DNA from: Lautropia sp.
GTDB taxonomy: Bacteria; Pseudomonadota; Gammaproteobacteria; Burkholderiales; Burkholderiaceae_E
DNA: 64,000 bases
Direction: 5' to 3'
Assembly (NCBI GenBank): GCA_030532895.1
Contig: JAUNKF010000008.1
Span: 62,001-126,000 of the forward strand
The notes under the pieces were generated by a model. It saw nothing but the letters and a program-made list of their open reading frames with translations, was not told the origin of the DNA and searched no databases. Positions 27,497 to 37,165 of the stretch are shown in pieces (within the stretch, counting starts at the first letter, position 1; each line of letters opens with the position of its first letter). Position numbers and translations under genes: made by a program.

Positions 27497-28756
27497 ATGA
27501 ATGCCAATGCCTTCAGCTTTTCCACCGCCGGTAGCGTGGCCGAACAGATGCGCAACACGCGCCTGTTGAACATTCCGAATGGTGAAGCTGTGTTGCCGAC
27601 CTTCTCGAAGGAAGAGATGCAGCGCCGGACGGATGTCCTGCGCCAGTACATGGCTGAGCACGATATCGAAGCGGCGCTGTTCTCCTCCTATCACAACATC
27701 AACTATTACGCTGATTTCCTGTATTGTCACTTTGGTCGATTCTACGGCCTGGTGATTACCCAGGACGGGCACACGACCATCAGCGCAAACATCGATGGTG
27801 GCCAGCCGTGGCGTCGCAGCTTCGGCGACAACATCGTGTATACCGACTGGCAACGTGACAACTACTTTCATGCTGTAAAAACCCTGATGAAAGGTAAGCG
27901 CCGTATCGGGGTGGAGTTCGATCACCTGAGCGTCGAGAACATGCAGAAGCTGCGCGATGCGCTGCCCGAGGCCGAGTTCGTCGACATCAGCAAGGCATGC
28001 ATGCGGATGCGGATGGTGAAATCGGCCGAAGAGATCGCGCTGATCAAGGAAGGCGCACGCATTGCCGACATCGGAGGCAAAGCCTGCCATGATGCCATCG
28101 CCGTGGGCGTGCCCGAATATGAGGTGGCGCTGGCCGCCACGCAGGCGATGGTGCGCGAAATCGCCAAAACCTTCCCGCATGCCGAGCTGATGGACACCTG
28201 GACGTGGTTCCAGTCAGGCATCAACACCGATGGAGCGCACAACCCCGTGACTTCACGCCGTATCGAGCGGGGCGACATCCTGAGCCTCAACTGCTTCCCG
28301 ATGATCGCGGGCTACTACACGGCGCTTGAGCGCACGCTCTTTGCCGAAGAATGCGATGAAGCCCACCGCCGCATCTGGGACATCAACGTCGAAGTGCATG
28401 AAGCCGGTCTGAAACTGATCAAGCCGGGGGCACGCTGCTGCGACATTGCGGCTGAGCTGAACGAAATCTTCCACAAGCACGGCGTGCTGAAGTACCGTAC
28501 CTTCGGCTATGGGCACTCGTTCGGCACGCTGTCGCACTACTACGGTCGCGAAGCAGGGCTTGAGCTGCGTGAAGACATCGAGACCGTGCTCGAACCGAAC
28601 ATGGTCGTCTCCATGGAACCGATGCTGATGATTCCCGAAGGCGAACCAGGCGCCGGTGGCTACCGTGAGCACGACATCCTCGTCGTGACCGAAAACGGGG
28701 CAGAAAACATCACGAAGTTCCCCTACGGGCCCGAGCACAACATCGTTCGGCGTTGA
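27497..28756 (+). CDS. Creatinase (creatine amidinohydrolase)
   Basis: 419 aa M24 (pita-bread) family enzyme, highly similar throughout to Pseudomonas creatinase. The catalytic-base histidine of the family is present in the DGAHNP block (His248 here). The YHNINYY, NIDGGQPWRR, CMRMRM and FGYGHSFGTL blocks are intact. It hydrolyses creatine to sarcosine and urea. A GGAGACAAGGACG run precedes the ATG. It is the first gene of creatinase-permease-creatininase-MHS transporter, divergent from the GlxA-type regulator. Confidence 0.96.
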   Translation: MNANAFSFSTAGSVAEQMRNTRLLNIPNGEAVLPTFSKEEMQRRTDVLRQYMAEHDIEAALFSSYHNINYYADFLYCHFGRFYGLVITQDGHTTISANIDGGQPWRRSFGDNIVYTDWQRDNYFHAVKTLMKGKRRIGVEFDHLSVENMQKLRDALPEAEFVDISKACMRMRMVKSAEEIALIKEGARIADIGGKACHDAIAVGVPEYEVALAATQAMVREIAKTFPHAELMDTWTWFQSGINTDGAHNPVTSRRIERGDILSLNCFPMIAGYYTALERTLFAEECDEAHRRIWDINVEVHEAGLKLIKPGARCCDIAAELNEIFHKHGVLKYRTFGYGHSFGTLSHYYGREAGLELREDIETVLEPNMVVSMEPMLMIPEGEPGAGGYREHDILVVTENGAENITKFPYGPEHNIVRR

Positions 28757-28761
28757 GTCTG

Positions 28762-28816
28762 AAACGGCGAGAGGGCATGGATGATGCCCTGCCTCATCCT
28801 GCCCGCCCGTTTTTTC
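28762..28816 (+). terminator. Possible terminator or processing hairpin after creatinase
   Basis: AGGGCAT pairs with ATGCCCT around GGATG. An outer ACGGCG and CGCCCGT can extend it, followed by six T residues. This may cause partial termination before the permease gene, 190 bp further on. Confidence 0.45.
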
Positions 28817-29004
28817 CAAAGATGGCAACGTCCCCCCGTCACCTCAGCTTTTCACCCATCCCTGTCGGCCTTGGCTGAGCCTTTTCCTGTCGCACGGGCA
28901 GGAACGGGTCAGCTCAGGCCGGACTGTATCGGACGTTTGCCTGGCGCCTGTTGACCACGGCTCGTCACAGGCATTGAAACCCAGCCAGATCAAAGGGGGA
29001 AGTC

Positions 29005-30390
29005 ATGGAATACGGCGTCCAGCGCATACCGCATGACAAGCGGGAGTATGGATTTTTCGACCAGGTCGTGACCTGGTTCGGTTCAGGCGTCAACACAGGC
29101 TCCTGGTTCTTCGGCGGCATGGCAGCCGCTTTCGGCCTGAGTTTCGTCTGGACATACAGCTTCGTCTATCTGCCCCTGATGATGATTCCGTGGGCGATGA
29201 TCGGCTACATCGCCTGGAAACATGGCGGCTCCACCGTCACCTGCACGATTCCCTCTCTCGGGGTCAAAGGCTCCCGGCTCGCCGGTATCGGGGAATTTTT
29301 CGGCATGATCGGCTGGCCCAGCGTCAACACCTTCATCGCCGCCATCTCCCTCACCCATGTTTTTCATTACCTGTGGGGCACCCCGGCCTATCGAACCGAA
29401 GGCTATGAAACCCCGCTGATGTTCGGCATTCTGGTCACGGCCCTGGTGCAGGGTTTGATCGTGGTCGTGGGCCACAAGGCGATCAAATACCTTGAATGGA
29501 TTTCCGTGGTGCTGCTGATCATTCTGGGCATCTGGGAAACCCTCGTCGTGCTTCAGCACTGGGATTACGCCAAGATCATGTCGGTTCGGATGCCGGAGGC
29601 ACAGAACACGCCTGCCTTCTATTTCGATCTGGCTTTTGGCTTTTGCTGGGGCTGGGCGATGATCGGTGATTTCGGCCGCTTCTCCAAGACCCCCACAGCC
29701 GCCACGGCCGGCAGCTGGCTCGGCGTGAATCTGGGACAAGGCTGGTTCATGCTCGTTGGCGCCATCGGCGTCATCGGCGTGGTGCTCGAAACCGGTGTTT
29801 TCGATCCGAACAACTCAGACCCAAGCTCGACGATTGCCTCGCTTGGCCTGGGCACCGTGGCTTTCCTCGTGGTGTTCTTCGCCACGGTCAGCACCAATGT
29901 CACCGTGCTGTATGGCGCGGGCATGGGGCTGGTAGGTGCCACGCATACCGCCTCGCCAAGGCGCTATCTGCTGGGCATTGCCATCCTGCAATTCGTGATG
30001 TGCTTCCTGCCGCTCGCTTTCGAGCATTTCGTCGAGTACTTCGAATTCTTCCTCGGCATCATCGGCGGCATCTTCATCCCGATGTGGACCTTGGTCGTGC
30101 TCGACTATTTCCTGTTGCGCAAGCGCCAGGTGGCCGATGCAGACCTGTTCCCGGACGAGTTCAAACACCCCAGTCGCTTTGGAGACTGGAATCGCGCCGG
30201 GTGGACCGCGATGATCCTCGGGCTGGGCGTGTATTACACGCTCAACTATGGGCTGAAGAGCATCGCCGCCTACACGACGGCAGCATTGCCCGCGATCATC
30301 GTCACGATCATCGTCTACCTGGTACTTGGTCCCCGCGTGATATCGGCCCAGAGCCAGACCCAAGCCTCCCACCCTTCGGCCCAAGCCTGA
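29005..30390 (+). CDS. NCS1-like (purine-cytosine) permease, likely creatinine/creatine uptake
   Basis: 461 aa polytopic protein with about 12 helices. The early FGSGVNTGSWFFGGMAAAFG block and GIGEFFGMIGWPSVN are typical of cytosine/purine/allantoin-type NCS1 symporters. The head GGGGGAAGTC before the ATG is a good ribosome site. It lies between creatinase and creatininase and is followed by the latter after 23 bp. That supports creatinine or creatine as the substrate, by context only. The C-terminus ends in a short Gln/Ser-rich tail. Confidence 0.85.
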   Translation: MEYGVQRIPHDKREYGFFDQVVTWFGSGVNTGSWFFGGMAAAFGLSFVWTYSFVYLPLMMIPWAMIGYIAWKHGGSTVTCTIPSLGVKGSRLAGIGEFFGMIGWPSVNTFIAAISLTHVFHYLWGTPAYRTEGYETPLMFGILVTALVQGLIVVVGHKAIKYLEWISVVLLIILGIWETLVVLQHWDYAKIMSVRMPEAQNTPAFYFDLAFGFCWGWAMIGDFGRFSKTPTAATAGSWLGVNLGQGWFMLVGAIGVIGVVLETGVFDPNNSDPSSTIASLGLGTVAFLVVFFATVSTNVTVLYGAGMGLVGATHTASPRRYLLGIAILQFVMCFLPLAFEHFVEYFEFFLGIIGGIFIPMWTLVVLDYFLLRKRQVADADLFPDEFKHPSRFGDWNRAGWTAMILGLGVYYTLNYGLKSIAAYTTAALPAIIVTIIVYLVLGPRVISAQSQTQASHPSAQA

Positions 30391-30413
30391 AAACCTCGCG
30401 AGGAGCAAAAAAG

Positions 30414-31187
30414 ATGAGCAGTGTCTTCATTTCCGAGCTGGCCTGGCCGGACTACGGTGACAAGGTCAGACAAGGCTGCCCGGTATTCATTCCGGTAGGT
30501 TCGCTGGAGCAGCACGGGCCGCACATGAGCATGAACCCGGACGTGCTGCTGCCCACGGCCGTCTCGACAGGTGTGGCAGAACGTGTCGATGGACTGGTGG
30601 CGCCCGCCGTCACCTACGGTTACAAATCCCAGCAGAAAAGTGGCGGCGGCAATCACATGATGGGCACCACCAGCCTCGATGGTCAGACGATGACCGCCGT
30701 CGTCAAGGACATCCTGAAGGAATTTGTCCGCCACGGCGTGCGCAAGCTCGTGTTCGTGAACGGCCATTTCGAGAACGCCGCCTTTCTGACCGAAGGCGTC
30801 GATCTGGCCCTGCGGGAGCTGCGCTGGGAAGGCATTGACGATGTTCGCTGCCTGATCCTGTCGTATTGGGACTATATCGACGAGGGCACGATCAGAGAGA
30901 TTTATCAGGACGAGTTTCCTGGCTGGGCCGTCGAGCACGGCGGCGTGCTCGAAACCTCGCTGATGCTTCATCTGCACCCCCATCTGGTCGACATGGACAA
31001 GGTGGCCGATCACCCCCCTGCCACCTTCCCGCCCTATGAGCTGTTTCCGGTGGATCCTTCTCTCACACCACCATCCGGCTGCCTGTCATCGGCGCGCAAG
31101 GCCCGTGCCGAGTTCGGCGAGCTGATCCTGCGCGTGTGTGTGGACGGCATCACCCGCTCGATCCGGGAGGTGTTCCCAACCGATTGA
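30414..31187 (+). CDS. Creatininase (creatinine amidohydrolase)
   Basis: 257 aa. It closely follows Pseudomonas creatininase. The metal-site residues lie in the LEQHG and MNPDVLLP blocks (Glu, His, Asp) and in NGHFEN (His, Glu); the YGYKSQQKSGGGNH stretch is also kept. It interconverts creatinine and creatine. The start at 30414 has AGGAG 8 nt upstream; the much longer open frame through the permease gene is not coding. It is cotranscribed with the permease and creatinase. Confidence 0.95.
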   Translation: MSSVFISELAWPDYGDKVRQGCPVFIPVGSLEQHGPHMSMNPDVLLPTAVSTGVAERVDGLVAPAVTYGYKSQQKSGGGNHMMGTTSLDGQTMTAVVKDILKEFVRHGVRKLVFVNGHFENAAFLTEGVDLALRELRWEGIDDVRCLILSYWDYIDEGTIREIYQDEFPGWAVEHGGVLETSLMLHLHPHLVDMDKVADHPPATFPPYELFPVDPSLTPPSGCLSSARKARAEFGELILRVCVDGITRSIREVFPTD

Positions 31188-31424
31188 GCACCTTCAGCAC
31201 CGTGCCTCATCGGCGCCATGCGTCATATGCGCACGCCGGCCCTTCGGATTGACACAGACGAAAGGCGTAACACGTTGGACTGACGCTTGTCAGCAGCACT
31301 TGCTGTCAGACCATTGCCTCTTTCCCCATACCAGCTGCACCCAAACAGTCAGAACGATCAGCCGTACCAACCCTTCCTGCCCATGCAAGCGAGGATGGCC
31401 CGGTCACGGACAAGGAGACACACC

Positions 31425-32744
31425 ATGAGCGCATCCACCCTCAGTGCGGGGGCACACACCACGCATCCCCCCACCAGCGACAGCACCGTCAAGCGCGTGG
31501 CGGCGGCGAGTTTCATCGGCAATTTCGTCGAGTGGTTCGATTACGCGTCGTACATTTACCTGGCCTCGGTCATCACACTGGTCTTTTTTCCCGACAGCTC
31601 ACCCGCTTCGGGATTGCTGGCCACTTTCGCGGTGTTTGCGCTTTCCTTCATCGTGCGGCCACTGGGCGGCATTTTCTGGGGGCATTTTGGTGACAAGCAC
31701 GGCCGCAAGCAGGCGTTGTCACTGTCGATCATCATCATGTCGATTTCGACGTTTTTGATCGCCCTCCTGCCATCCTTTGCACAGATTGGCCTATGGGCGC
31801 CAGCCCTCCTGCTGGTGCTTCGGATGGTGCAGGGTTTTTCGGCCTCAGGTGAATATGCGGGCGCGGCCACGTTCCTGGCCGAGTATGCCCCCGATGACAA
31901 GCGTGGGCTGTATGCGAGCATCGTGCCAGCGAGCACCGCAGCCGGGTTGCTGCTCGGGTCACTGTTCGCCGCCGGCTTGCACGCACTACTCAGTGCCGAA
32001 GCACTTCAAGACTGGGGCTGGCGCCTGCCCTTCCTGTTGGCCGCACCGCTGGGCTATATCGGCCGCTACATCCGGCTCAACCTCGAAGATTCGCCACAGT
32101 TTCAGAAGGCGCTGGAAAGCAATGCGGTTGAACACGCGCCCGTGTCCGTGCTCCTCAAGCAGCACGGTCGCGCGGTTTGCATCGCCATTGGCGCCACCAT
32201 TCTGAACGCGGTCGGCTTCTACATCATCCTGGGCTACATGCCCACCTACCTGAACAGCATCCTCGATGTGACCGAAACGCAAGCATTCATGGCAACCACG
32301 GTGGCACTGGCCTCTTATGTGGGGTTCATCCTGATGATGGGCACGCTCTCCGACCGATTCGGCCGAAAGACGATGCTGATTCTCGCCTCACTCGTCTTCA
32401 TGCTCGCCACGGTGCCGCTCTTCAAGATCATGGGCATGGGCGGTTTTGTGGGCATGGTGCTGGTACAAGTGGCGTTCGGCGCGATGCTGACGATGAACGA
32501 TGGCACGCTGCCCTGTTTCCTCTCGGAGATATTCCCCACCTCGGTGCGCTACAGCGGCTTTGCCTTCAGTTTCAATGTGGCCAATGCCCTCTTTGGCGGC
32601 ACTGCGCCTTTCGTGGCCACCTGGTTGATCGACGTCACGGGCAACAAGCTCGCACCGGCCTGGTACCTGGTGGCCGCCGCGGCCGTGGCACTAATCGCAA
32701 TGGTTGCCTCACGTGAGACGGCCAACAAACCGCTGGCCGACTGA
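31425..32744 (+). CDS. MHS family MFS transporter
   Basis: 439 aa with 12 predicted helices. Family marks: FIGNFVEWFDYASY near the N-terminus, the loop GDKHGRKQAL between helices 2 and 3, and SGEYAGAATFLAEYAP. MHS proteins are proton symporters for metabolites such as proline, betaine, citrate or alpha-ketoglutarate. AAGGAGA lies 7 nt before the ATG. It follows creatininase on the same strand after about 240 bp, so creatine, sarcosine or a related solute is a fair guess. A terminator follows directly. Confidence 0.88.
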   Translation: MSASTLSAGAHTTHPPTSDSTVKRVAAASFIGNFVEWFDYASYIYLASVITLVFFPDSSPASGLLATFAVFALSFIVRPLGGIFWGHFGDKHGRKQALSLSIIIMSISTFLIALLPSFAQIGLWAPALLLVLRMVQGFSASGEYAGAATFLAEYAPDDKRGLYASIVPASTAAGLLLGSLFAAGLHALLSAEALQDWGWRLPFLLAAPLGYIGRYIRLNLEDSPQFQKALESNAVEHAPVSVLLKQHGRAVCIAIGATILNAVGFYIILGYMPTYLNSILDVTETQAFMATTVALASYVGFILMMGTLSDRFGRKTMLILASLVFMLATVPLFKIMGMGGFVGMVLVQVAFGAMLTMNDGTLPCFLSEIFPTSVRYSGFAFSFNVANALFGGTAPFVATWLIDVTGNKLAPAWYLVAAAAVALIAMVASRETANKPLAD

Positions 32745-32784
32745 CAACGCCCAACAGCCCATCAGGCTGATCCTCTCAACCCGA

Positions 32785-32810
32785 CCGCCCACCCCAGGGC
32801 GGTTTTTTTT
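32785..32810 (+). terminator. Rho-independent terminator after the MHS transporter gene
   Basis: CCGCCC-ACCCCA-GGGCGG stem-loop followed by eight T residues. It separates the creatinine cluster from the polyol operon. Confidence 0.85.
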
Positions 32811-32975
32811 GGTATGTGTCCGACTGATACATCCTGCCCGGCCAGACTCGCCCCAACCAGGTATCGGCATATCACGGCCGCCACAACATCAGACACAACC
32901 GGTTCAGTCATGTCGGGCAAACCCCAATTCGGGGGTGAAATAAAGTACCAGCAATCCGCGAATGGATATCGGTGT

Positions 32976-32993
32976 TGACGATTCGTATCGTCA
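32976..32993. promoter_or_regulatory. Perfect 18-bp palindromic site upstream of polyol operon
   Basis: TGACGAT-TCGT-ATCGTCA, perfectly symmetric, about 108 bp before the binding-protein ATG. It may be an operator or form a leader hairpin. The rest of the 290-bp region between the terminator and the gene holds no gene that I can support. Confidence 0.45.
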
Positions 32994-33100
32994 CAATGGG
33001 AGAAAAGCAACGGACAAACGCTACGACGCTTGACGGATACCTTCATCCTCACGCGCGAGGCGGCCCCCTTTTTTCAAATCTCCGGAGACCTGTACCCATC

Positions 33101-34417
33101 ATGAAACGGATGCTGAAAACCAGCCTTGCCGTGGCAATGGCACTGAGCGGCACCACCACGCTGGCCGCCACCGAGATCGTCGTGGCCACCGTCAACAACG
33201 GCCACATGATCGAGATGCAGAAGCTCACGCCTTTCTTCGAGAAGGCGTACCCCGACATCAAGGTCAAATGGGTGGTGCTGGAGGAAGGCACCCTGCGCCA
33301 GCGCGTGGCCACCGATGTCGCCACCAAGAGCGGCCAATTCGATGTCGTCACCATCGGCATGTATGAAACCCCATTCTGGTCACAGCGTGGCTGGCTGCAG
33401 CCCATTGCCGTCGATGAAGCCTATGACGAGTCCGATCTGCTGACACCGATCCGTGATGGCCTCTCCTACGAGAACAAGCTGCATGCTGCCCCTTTCTACG
33501 GCGAAAGCTCACTCCTCATGTACCGCAAGGATCTGACGGACAAGGCTGGCGTGAAACTGGACGAACGGCCAAGCTGGGATCAGGTGAAGGATGTCGTGGC
33601 CAAAATCCATGATCCTGCCAACGGCGTCTATGGCATCTGCCTGCGTGGCAAACCGGGTTGGGGCGACAACATGGCGTTCCTGTCCACCCTGGTGAACACC
33701 TATGGTGGCCAGTGGTTCAACATGGACTGGAAGCCGCAGATCGACACGAAGCCCTGGAAAGACGCCATCAGCTTCTACGTCGATCTGATGAAGCATTACG
33801 GCCCGCCGGGTGCGAGCGCCAACAGCTTCAACGAGAACCTGGCCCTGTTCAACGAAGGCAAGTGCGGCGTGTGGGTGGATGCCTCGATTGCCGCCTCCTT
33901 CGTCTCCGATCCGAAGCAGTCCAAAGTGGCCGATGTGGTCGAGTTCACGCAGGCACCGGTAGCCGTCACCCCCAAGGGCGCCAACTGGCTCTGGTCGTGG
34001 GCGCTGGGCGTGCCAAGCAGCTCGAAGAAATCCGACGCGGCCCAGACCTTCGTGAAGTGGGCCACCTCGAAGGACTACGTGCAGCTGGTGGCGAAAGAAG
34101 CCGGCTGGCAGTCGGTGCCCACCGGGACGCGCAAATCCACCTACGAATCGCCCGAATTCATCAAGGTCGCACGCTTTGCCAAACCCGAGCTGGCCGCCAT
34201 CGAAAGTGCGAACCCGAACGACAGCACGCTGGAAAAGTCCCCCTATGTCGGCATCCAGTTTGCCGCCATTCCCGAGTTTCAGGTGATCGGCGTGGCCGTG
34301 GGCCAGCAGATCAGTGCAGCCCTGGCCGGCAAGACCACGGTGGATCAGGCACTGGCCACGAGCCAGCGGCTGGCCGAACGGGAAATGAAGAAAGGCGGCT
34401 ACTACAAGAAGCGCTGA
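33101..34417 (+). CDS. Polyol ABC transporter substrate-binding protein (SmoE/MtlE-like)
   Basis: 438 aa family 1 extracellular binding protein. The signal peptide has KRMLK followed by a hydrophobic core and a cleavage site near residue 22-23 (TLAATE). The mature protein resembles sorbitol/mannitol binding proteins (EEGTLRQRVATD, KPGWGDNM, MKKGGYYKKR at the end). The start is the ATG with CGGAGA upstream; 43 in-frame codons before it are leader sequence. It is the first gene of the plus-strand polyol operon, 1 bp before the first permease gene. Confidence 0.9.
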   Translation: MKRMLKTSLAVAMALSGTTTLAATEIVVATVNNGHMIEMQKLTPFFEKAYPDIKVKWVVLEEGTLRQRVATDVATKSGQFDVVTIGMYETPFWSQRGWLQPIAVDEAYDESDLLTPIRDGLSYENKLHAAPFYGESSLLMYRKDLTDKAGVKLDERPSWDQVKDVVAKIHDPANGVYGICLRGKPGWGDNMAFLSTLVNTYGGQWFNMDWKPQIDTKPWKDAISFYVDLMKHYGPPGASANSFNENLALFNEGKCGVWVDASIAASFVSDPKQSKVADVVEFTQAPVAVTPKGANWLWSWALGVPSSSKKSDAAQTFVKWATSKDYVQLVAKEAGWQSVPTGTRKSTYESPEFIKVARFAKPELAAIESANPNDSTLEKSPYVGIQFAAIPEFQVIGVAVGQQISAALAGKTTVDQALATSQRLAEREMKKGGYYKKR

Positions 34418-34418
34418 C

Positions 34419-35276
34419 ATGAACAGACGCCTGCCCACCCTGCTGCTGACACCAGCCGTCGGCGCCCTGCTGATCTGGATGCTGGTGCCGTTGGCGATGA
34501 CGATCTACTTTTCGCTCGTCGACTACAACCTGATGCAGCCCGGCGAACTGAGTTTCGTCGGCCTCGAAAACTACGAGTTCTTCATCACCGACCCGGATTT
34601 CTGGCCGGCCGTGATGAACACGCTGCGGCTGATATCCACGGTGGTGGTGGTGACCGTGGTGGGCGGCATTCTGCTCGCGCTCCTGGTGAACGAACCATTT
34701 CCCGGTCGGGGCCTCGTGAGGGTGCTGCTGATCTCGCCCTTTTTCGTGATGCCCACCGTCAACGCCCTGCTCTGGAAACATCTGATGATGAATCCGATCT
34801 ACGGCGTGCTGGCGGCCGTCTGGCGATTCTTTGGCGCCGAACCGGTGGACTGGATGACGCACTACCCACTCCTTTCGGTCACGATCATGCTGATCTGGCA
34901 GTGGCTGCCCTTTGCCTGCCTGATCTTCATGACCTCGCTGCAATCGATGGATCGTGAGCAGCTGGAGGCCGCCCGGATGGATGGGGCCAATGCCTTCCAG
35001 TGCTTTCATCACCTGACGCTACCTCACCTGGCCCGGCCCATTGCGGTCGTCATCATGATCGAGATGATCTTTCTGCTGGGCGTGTTTGCCGAGATTTCGA
35101 TCACGACGGCAGGTGGCCCAGGCAATGAAAGCACGAACCTCACCTACATGATCTACAAGCAGGCGCTGTTGAACTTCGATGTGGGTTCGGCCTCGGCAGG
35201 GGCGCTGTTTGCGGTGATCCTGGCCAACATCGTGGCGGCATTCATGCTGCGTGTCATCGGCAAGAACCTGGATTGA
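34419..35276 (+). CDS. Polyol ABC transporter permease (SmoF/MtlF-like)
   Basis: 285 aa MalF-type permease with about six helices and the EAA loop (EAARMDGANAFQCFHHLTLP) that docks on the ATPase. The gene begins 1 bp after the binding-protein stop and ends 7 bp before the next permease, so the transporter genes are one transcription unit. It forms half of the membrane channel. Confidence 0.92.
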   Translation: MNRRLPTLLLTPAVGALLIWMLVPLAMTIYFSLVDYNLMQPGELSFVGLENYEFFITDPDFWPAVMNTLRLISTVVVVTVVGGILLALLVNEPFPGRGLVRVLLISPFFVMPTVNALLWKHLMMNPIYGVLAAVWRFFGAEPVDWMTHYPLLSVTIMLIWQWLPFACLIFMTSLQSMDREQLEAARMDGANAFQCFHHLTLPHLARPIAVVIMIEMIFLLGVFAEISITTAGGPGNESTNLTYMIYKQALLNFDVGSASAGALFAVILANIVAAFMLRVIGKNLD

Positions 35277-35283
35277 AAGCCTC

Positions 35284-36105
35284 ATGGAACCCTCACGCCT
35301 GTCTTTGACGATACGCACGCTGGCGGCCTGGGCCGTGGCACTGCTGCTCTTCTTTCCGCTGGGCTGGCTCGTGCTCACGGCCTTCAAGACCGAGCTTCAG
35401 GCCATTGCCGTGCCACCGCTCTTTGTCTTCGAGCCGACGCTGGAGCATTTCAGCGCCGTTCAGCAACGCAGCAACTACCTGCTCTTTGCTCGAAACTCCT
35501 TGATCACGAGCCTGGGGTCGACCGTGCTCGGGCTGCTGATCGCCGCACCGGCCGCCTACTCGATGGCCTTCTTCCGCACGCGCCGCACCCGTGGCACGCT
35601 GATGTGGATGATGTCCACGAAGATGATGCCGGCCGTGGGCGCACTCGTGCCGATCTACGTGCTGGCCCAGCGCGTGGACATGCTCGACAACGTGCTGACG
35701 CTCACCCTCATCTTCATGCTGATCAACCTGCCGATCATGGTCTGGATGCTCTACAGCACCTTCAAGGATCTGCCACATGAAATTCTCGAAGCGGCCCGCA
35801 TGGACGGCGCCTCGCTGTGGACGGAGTTCCGGCACGTGGTGCTGCCGCTCACGCTGGGCGGATTTGCCTCCACCGGCCTGCTCTGCCTCGTGCTGTCGTG
35901 GAACGAAGCCTTCTGGGCGCTGAACCTGACGGCGGCCAACGCCGGCACGCTCGCCTCGCTGATCGCCTCCTATGCCAGCCCGGAAGGACTGTTCTGGGCA
36001 CGACTGTCGGCCGCCTCGCTGATGGCCATTGCCCCGATCGTGGTCTTTGGCTGGTTCAGCCAGAAGCAACTCGTGCGTGGCATGACCTTCGGTGCTGTCA
36101 AATGA
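35284..36105 (+). CDS. Polyol ABC transporter permease (SmoG/MtlG-like)
   Basis: 273 aa MalG-type permease with about six helices and the EAA motif EAARMDGASLWTEFRHVVLP. The ATG at 35284 is preferred; an upstream in-frame start at 35251 would overlap the previous gene and add a non-family stretch. It pairs with the MalF-type partner. Confidence 0.92.
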   Translation: MEPSRLSLTIRTLAAWAVALLLFFPLGWLVLTAFKTELQAIAVPPLFVFEPTLEHFSAVQQRSNYLLFARNSLITSLGSTVLGLLIAAPAAYSMAFFRTRRTRGTLMWMMSTKMMPAVGALVPIYVLAQRVDMLDNVLTLTLIFMLINLPIMVWMLYSTFKDLPHEILEAARMDGASLWTEFRHVVLPLTLGGFASTGLLCLVLSWNEAFWALNLTAANAGTLASLIASYASPEGLFWARLSAASLMAIAPIVVFGWFSQKQLVRGMTFGAVK

Positions 36106-36124
36106 TTTTTGCCGGACAACTCTC

Positions 36125-37165
36125 ATGGCCTATCTGAACCTCAGCAACATTCACAAGCGCTTCAACGATGCCCACATCATCAAGGGCATCGACCTGCCCA
36201 TCGAGAAAGGCGAGTTCATCGTTTTCGTCGGGCCATCGGGCTGCGGCAAATCGACGCTGTTGCGACTGATCGCCGGCCTGGAATCGGTCTCGGAAGGCAC
36301 GCTGACGCTCGATGGCCGGGACATCACGCGCGTGCCCTCGGGCCAACGCGATCTGGCCATGGTGTTCCAGAGCTATGCACTGTACCCGCACATGAGCGTG
36401 TACGACAACATGTCGTTTGCGCTGAAGCTGGCCGGCACACCAAAGGACGTGATCCGGCACAAAGTGGAGGCAGCCGCCCGCACGCTGAACCTGACACAAT
36501 ATTTGCAGCACACACCCAAAGAGCTGTCCGGCGGCCAGCGTCAACGGGTCGCGATCGGCCGAGCCATCGTCCGGGCGCCCAAGGTCTTCCTCTTCGACGA
36601 GCCGCTCTCGAACCTCGATGCAGCGCTGCGCGGCAACACACGGGTCGAAATCCACAAACTGCACAAGAGCCTTGGCGCCACCACCATTTATGTCACACAT
36701 GACCAGGTGGAGGCGATGACACTGGCCGACCGGGTCGTCGTGCTCAACGGCGGGCGCATCGAGCAGGTCGGTTCGCCGCTTGAGTTGTACGACCGGCCGG
36801 CCAATCGATTCGTGGCGCAATTCATCGGCATGCCGCCGATGAACATCCTGCCGGCGGGTGCGCTACCGATCCTGAGCCAGGCCGTGGCGGCCCGGCTGCC
36901 GGTCGATGGGGCCATCGGCATGCGGCCCGAAGCACTGAGCCTTACCGATCAGCCCTCGCCCTCGCGCACGCCGGTGCGACTCGATCTGGTGGAGTCGCTG
37001 GGTTCCGACACGCTCCTGTACGTGACGGCCGGCGACCATCCGCTCGTGGTTCGCCAGAGCGAACGATCGCGCTTCAACCCCGGCGACACCGTCCACCTCG
37101 ACATCGCGCTCGACCAGTTGCATCTGTTCGACAAGAACGGCCAGCGCATCGAAGCCGCGGCTTGA
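36125..37165 (+). CDS. Polyol ABC transporter ATP-binding protein (SmoK/MtlK ATPase-like)
   Basis: 346 aa MalK-type ATPase: Walker A GPSGCGKST (36-44), signature LSGGQRQRVAIGRA, Walker B VFLFDEPLSNLD, and a C-terminal TOBE-like domain. It powers the two permeases. The start 33 nt into the open frame gives the conserved MAYLNLSNIHKRF opening. Confidence 0.94.
   Translation: MAYLNLSNIHKRFNDAHIIKGIDLPIEKGEFIVFVGPSGCGKSTLLRLIAGLESVSEGTLTLDGRDITRVPSGQRDLAMVFQSYALYPHMSVYDNMSFALKLAGTPKDVIRHKVEAAARTLNLTQYLQHTPKELSGGQRQRVAIGRAIVRAPKVFLFDEPLSNLDAALRGNTRVEIHKLHKSLGATTIYVTHDQVEAMTLADRVVVLNGGRIEQVGSPLELYDRPANRFVAQFIGMPPMNILPAGALPILSQAVAARLPVDGAIGMRPEALSLTDQPSPSRTPVRLDLVESLGSDTLLYVTAGDHPLVVRQSERSRFNPGDTVHLDIALDQLHLFDKNGQRIEAAA

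Noticed and set aside
30000-30413. N-terminal extension of creatininase back to 30000
   Set aside because: Lies within the permease gene; the ATG at 30414 has a good AGGAG and matches the known protein start.
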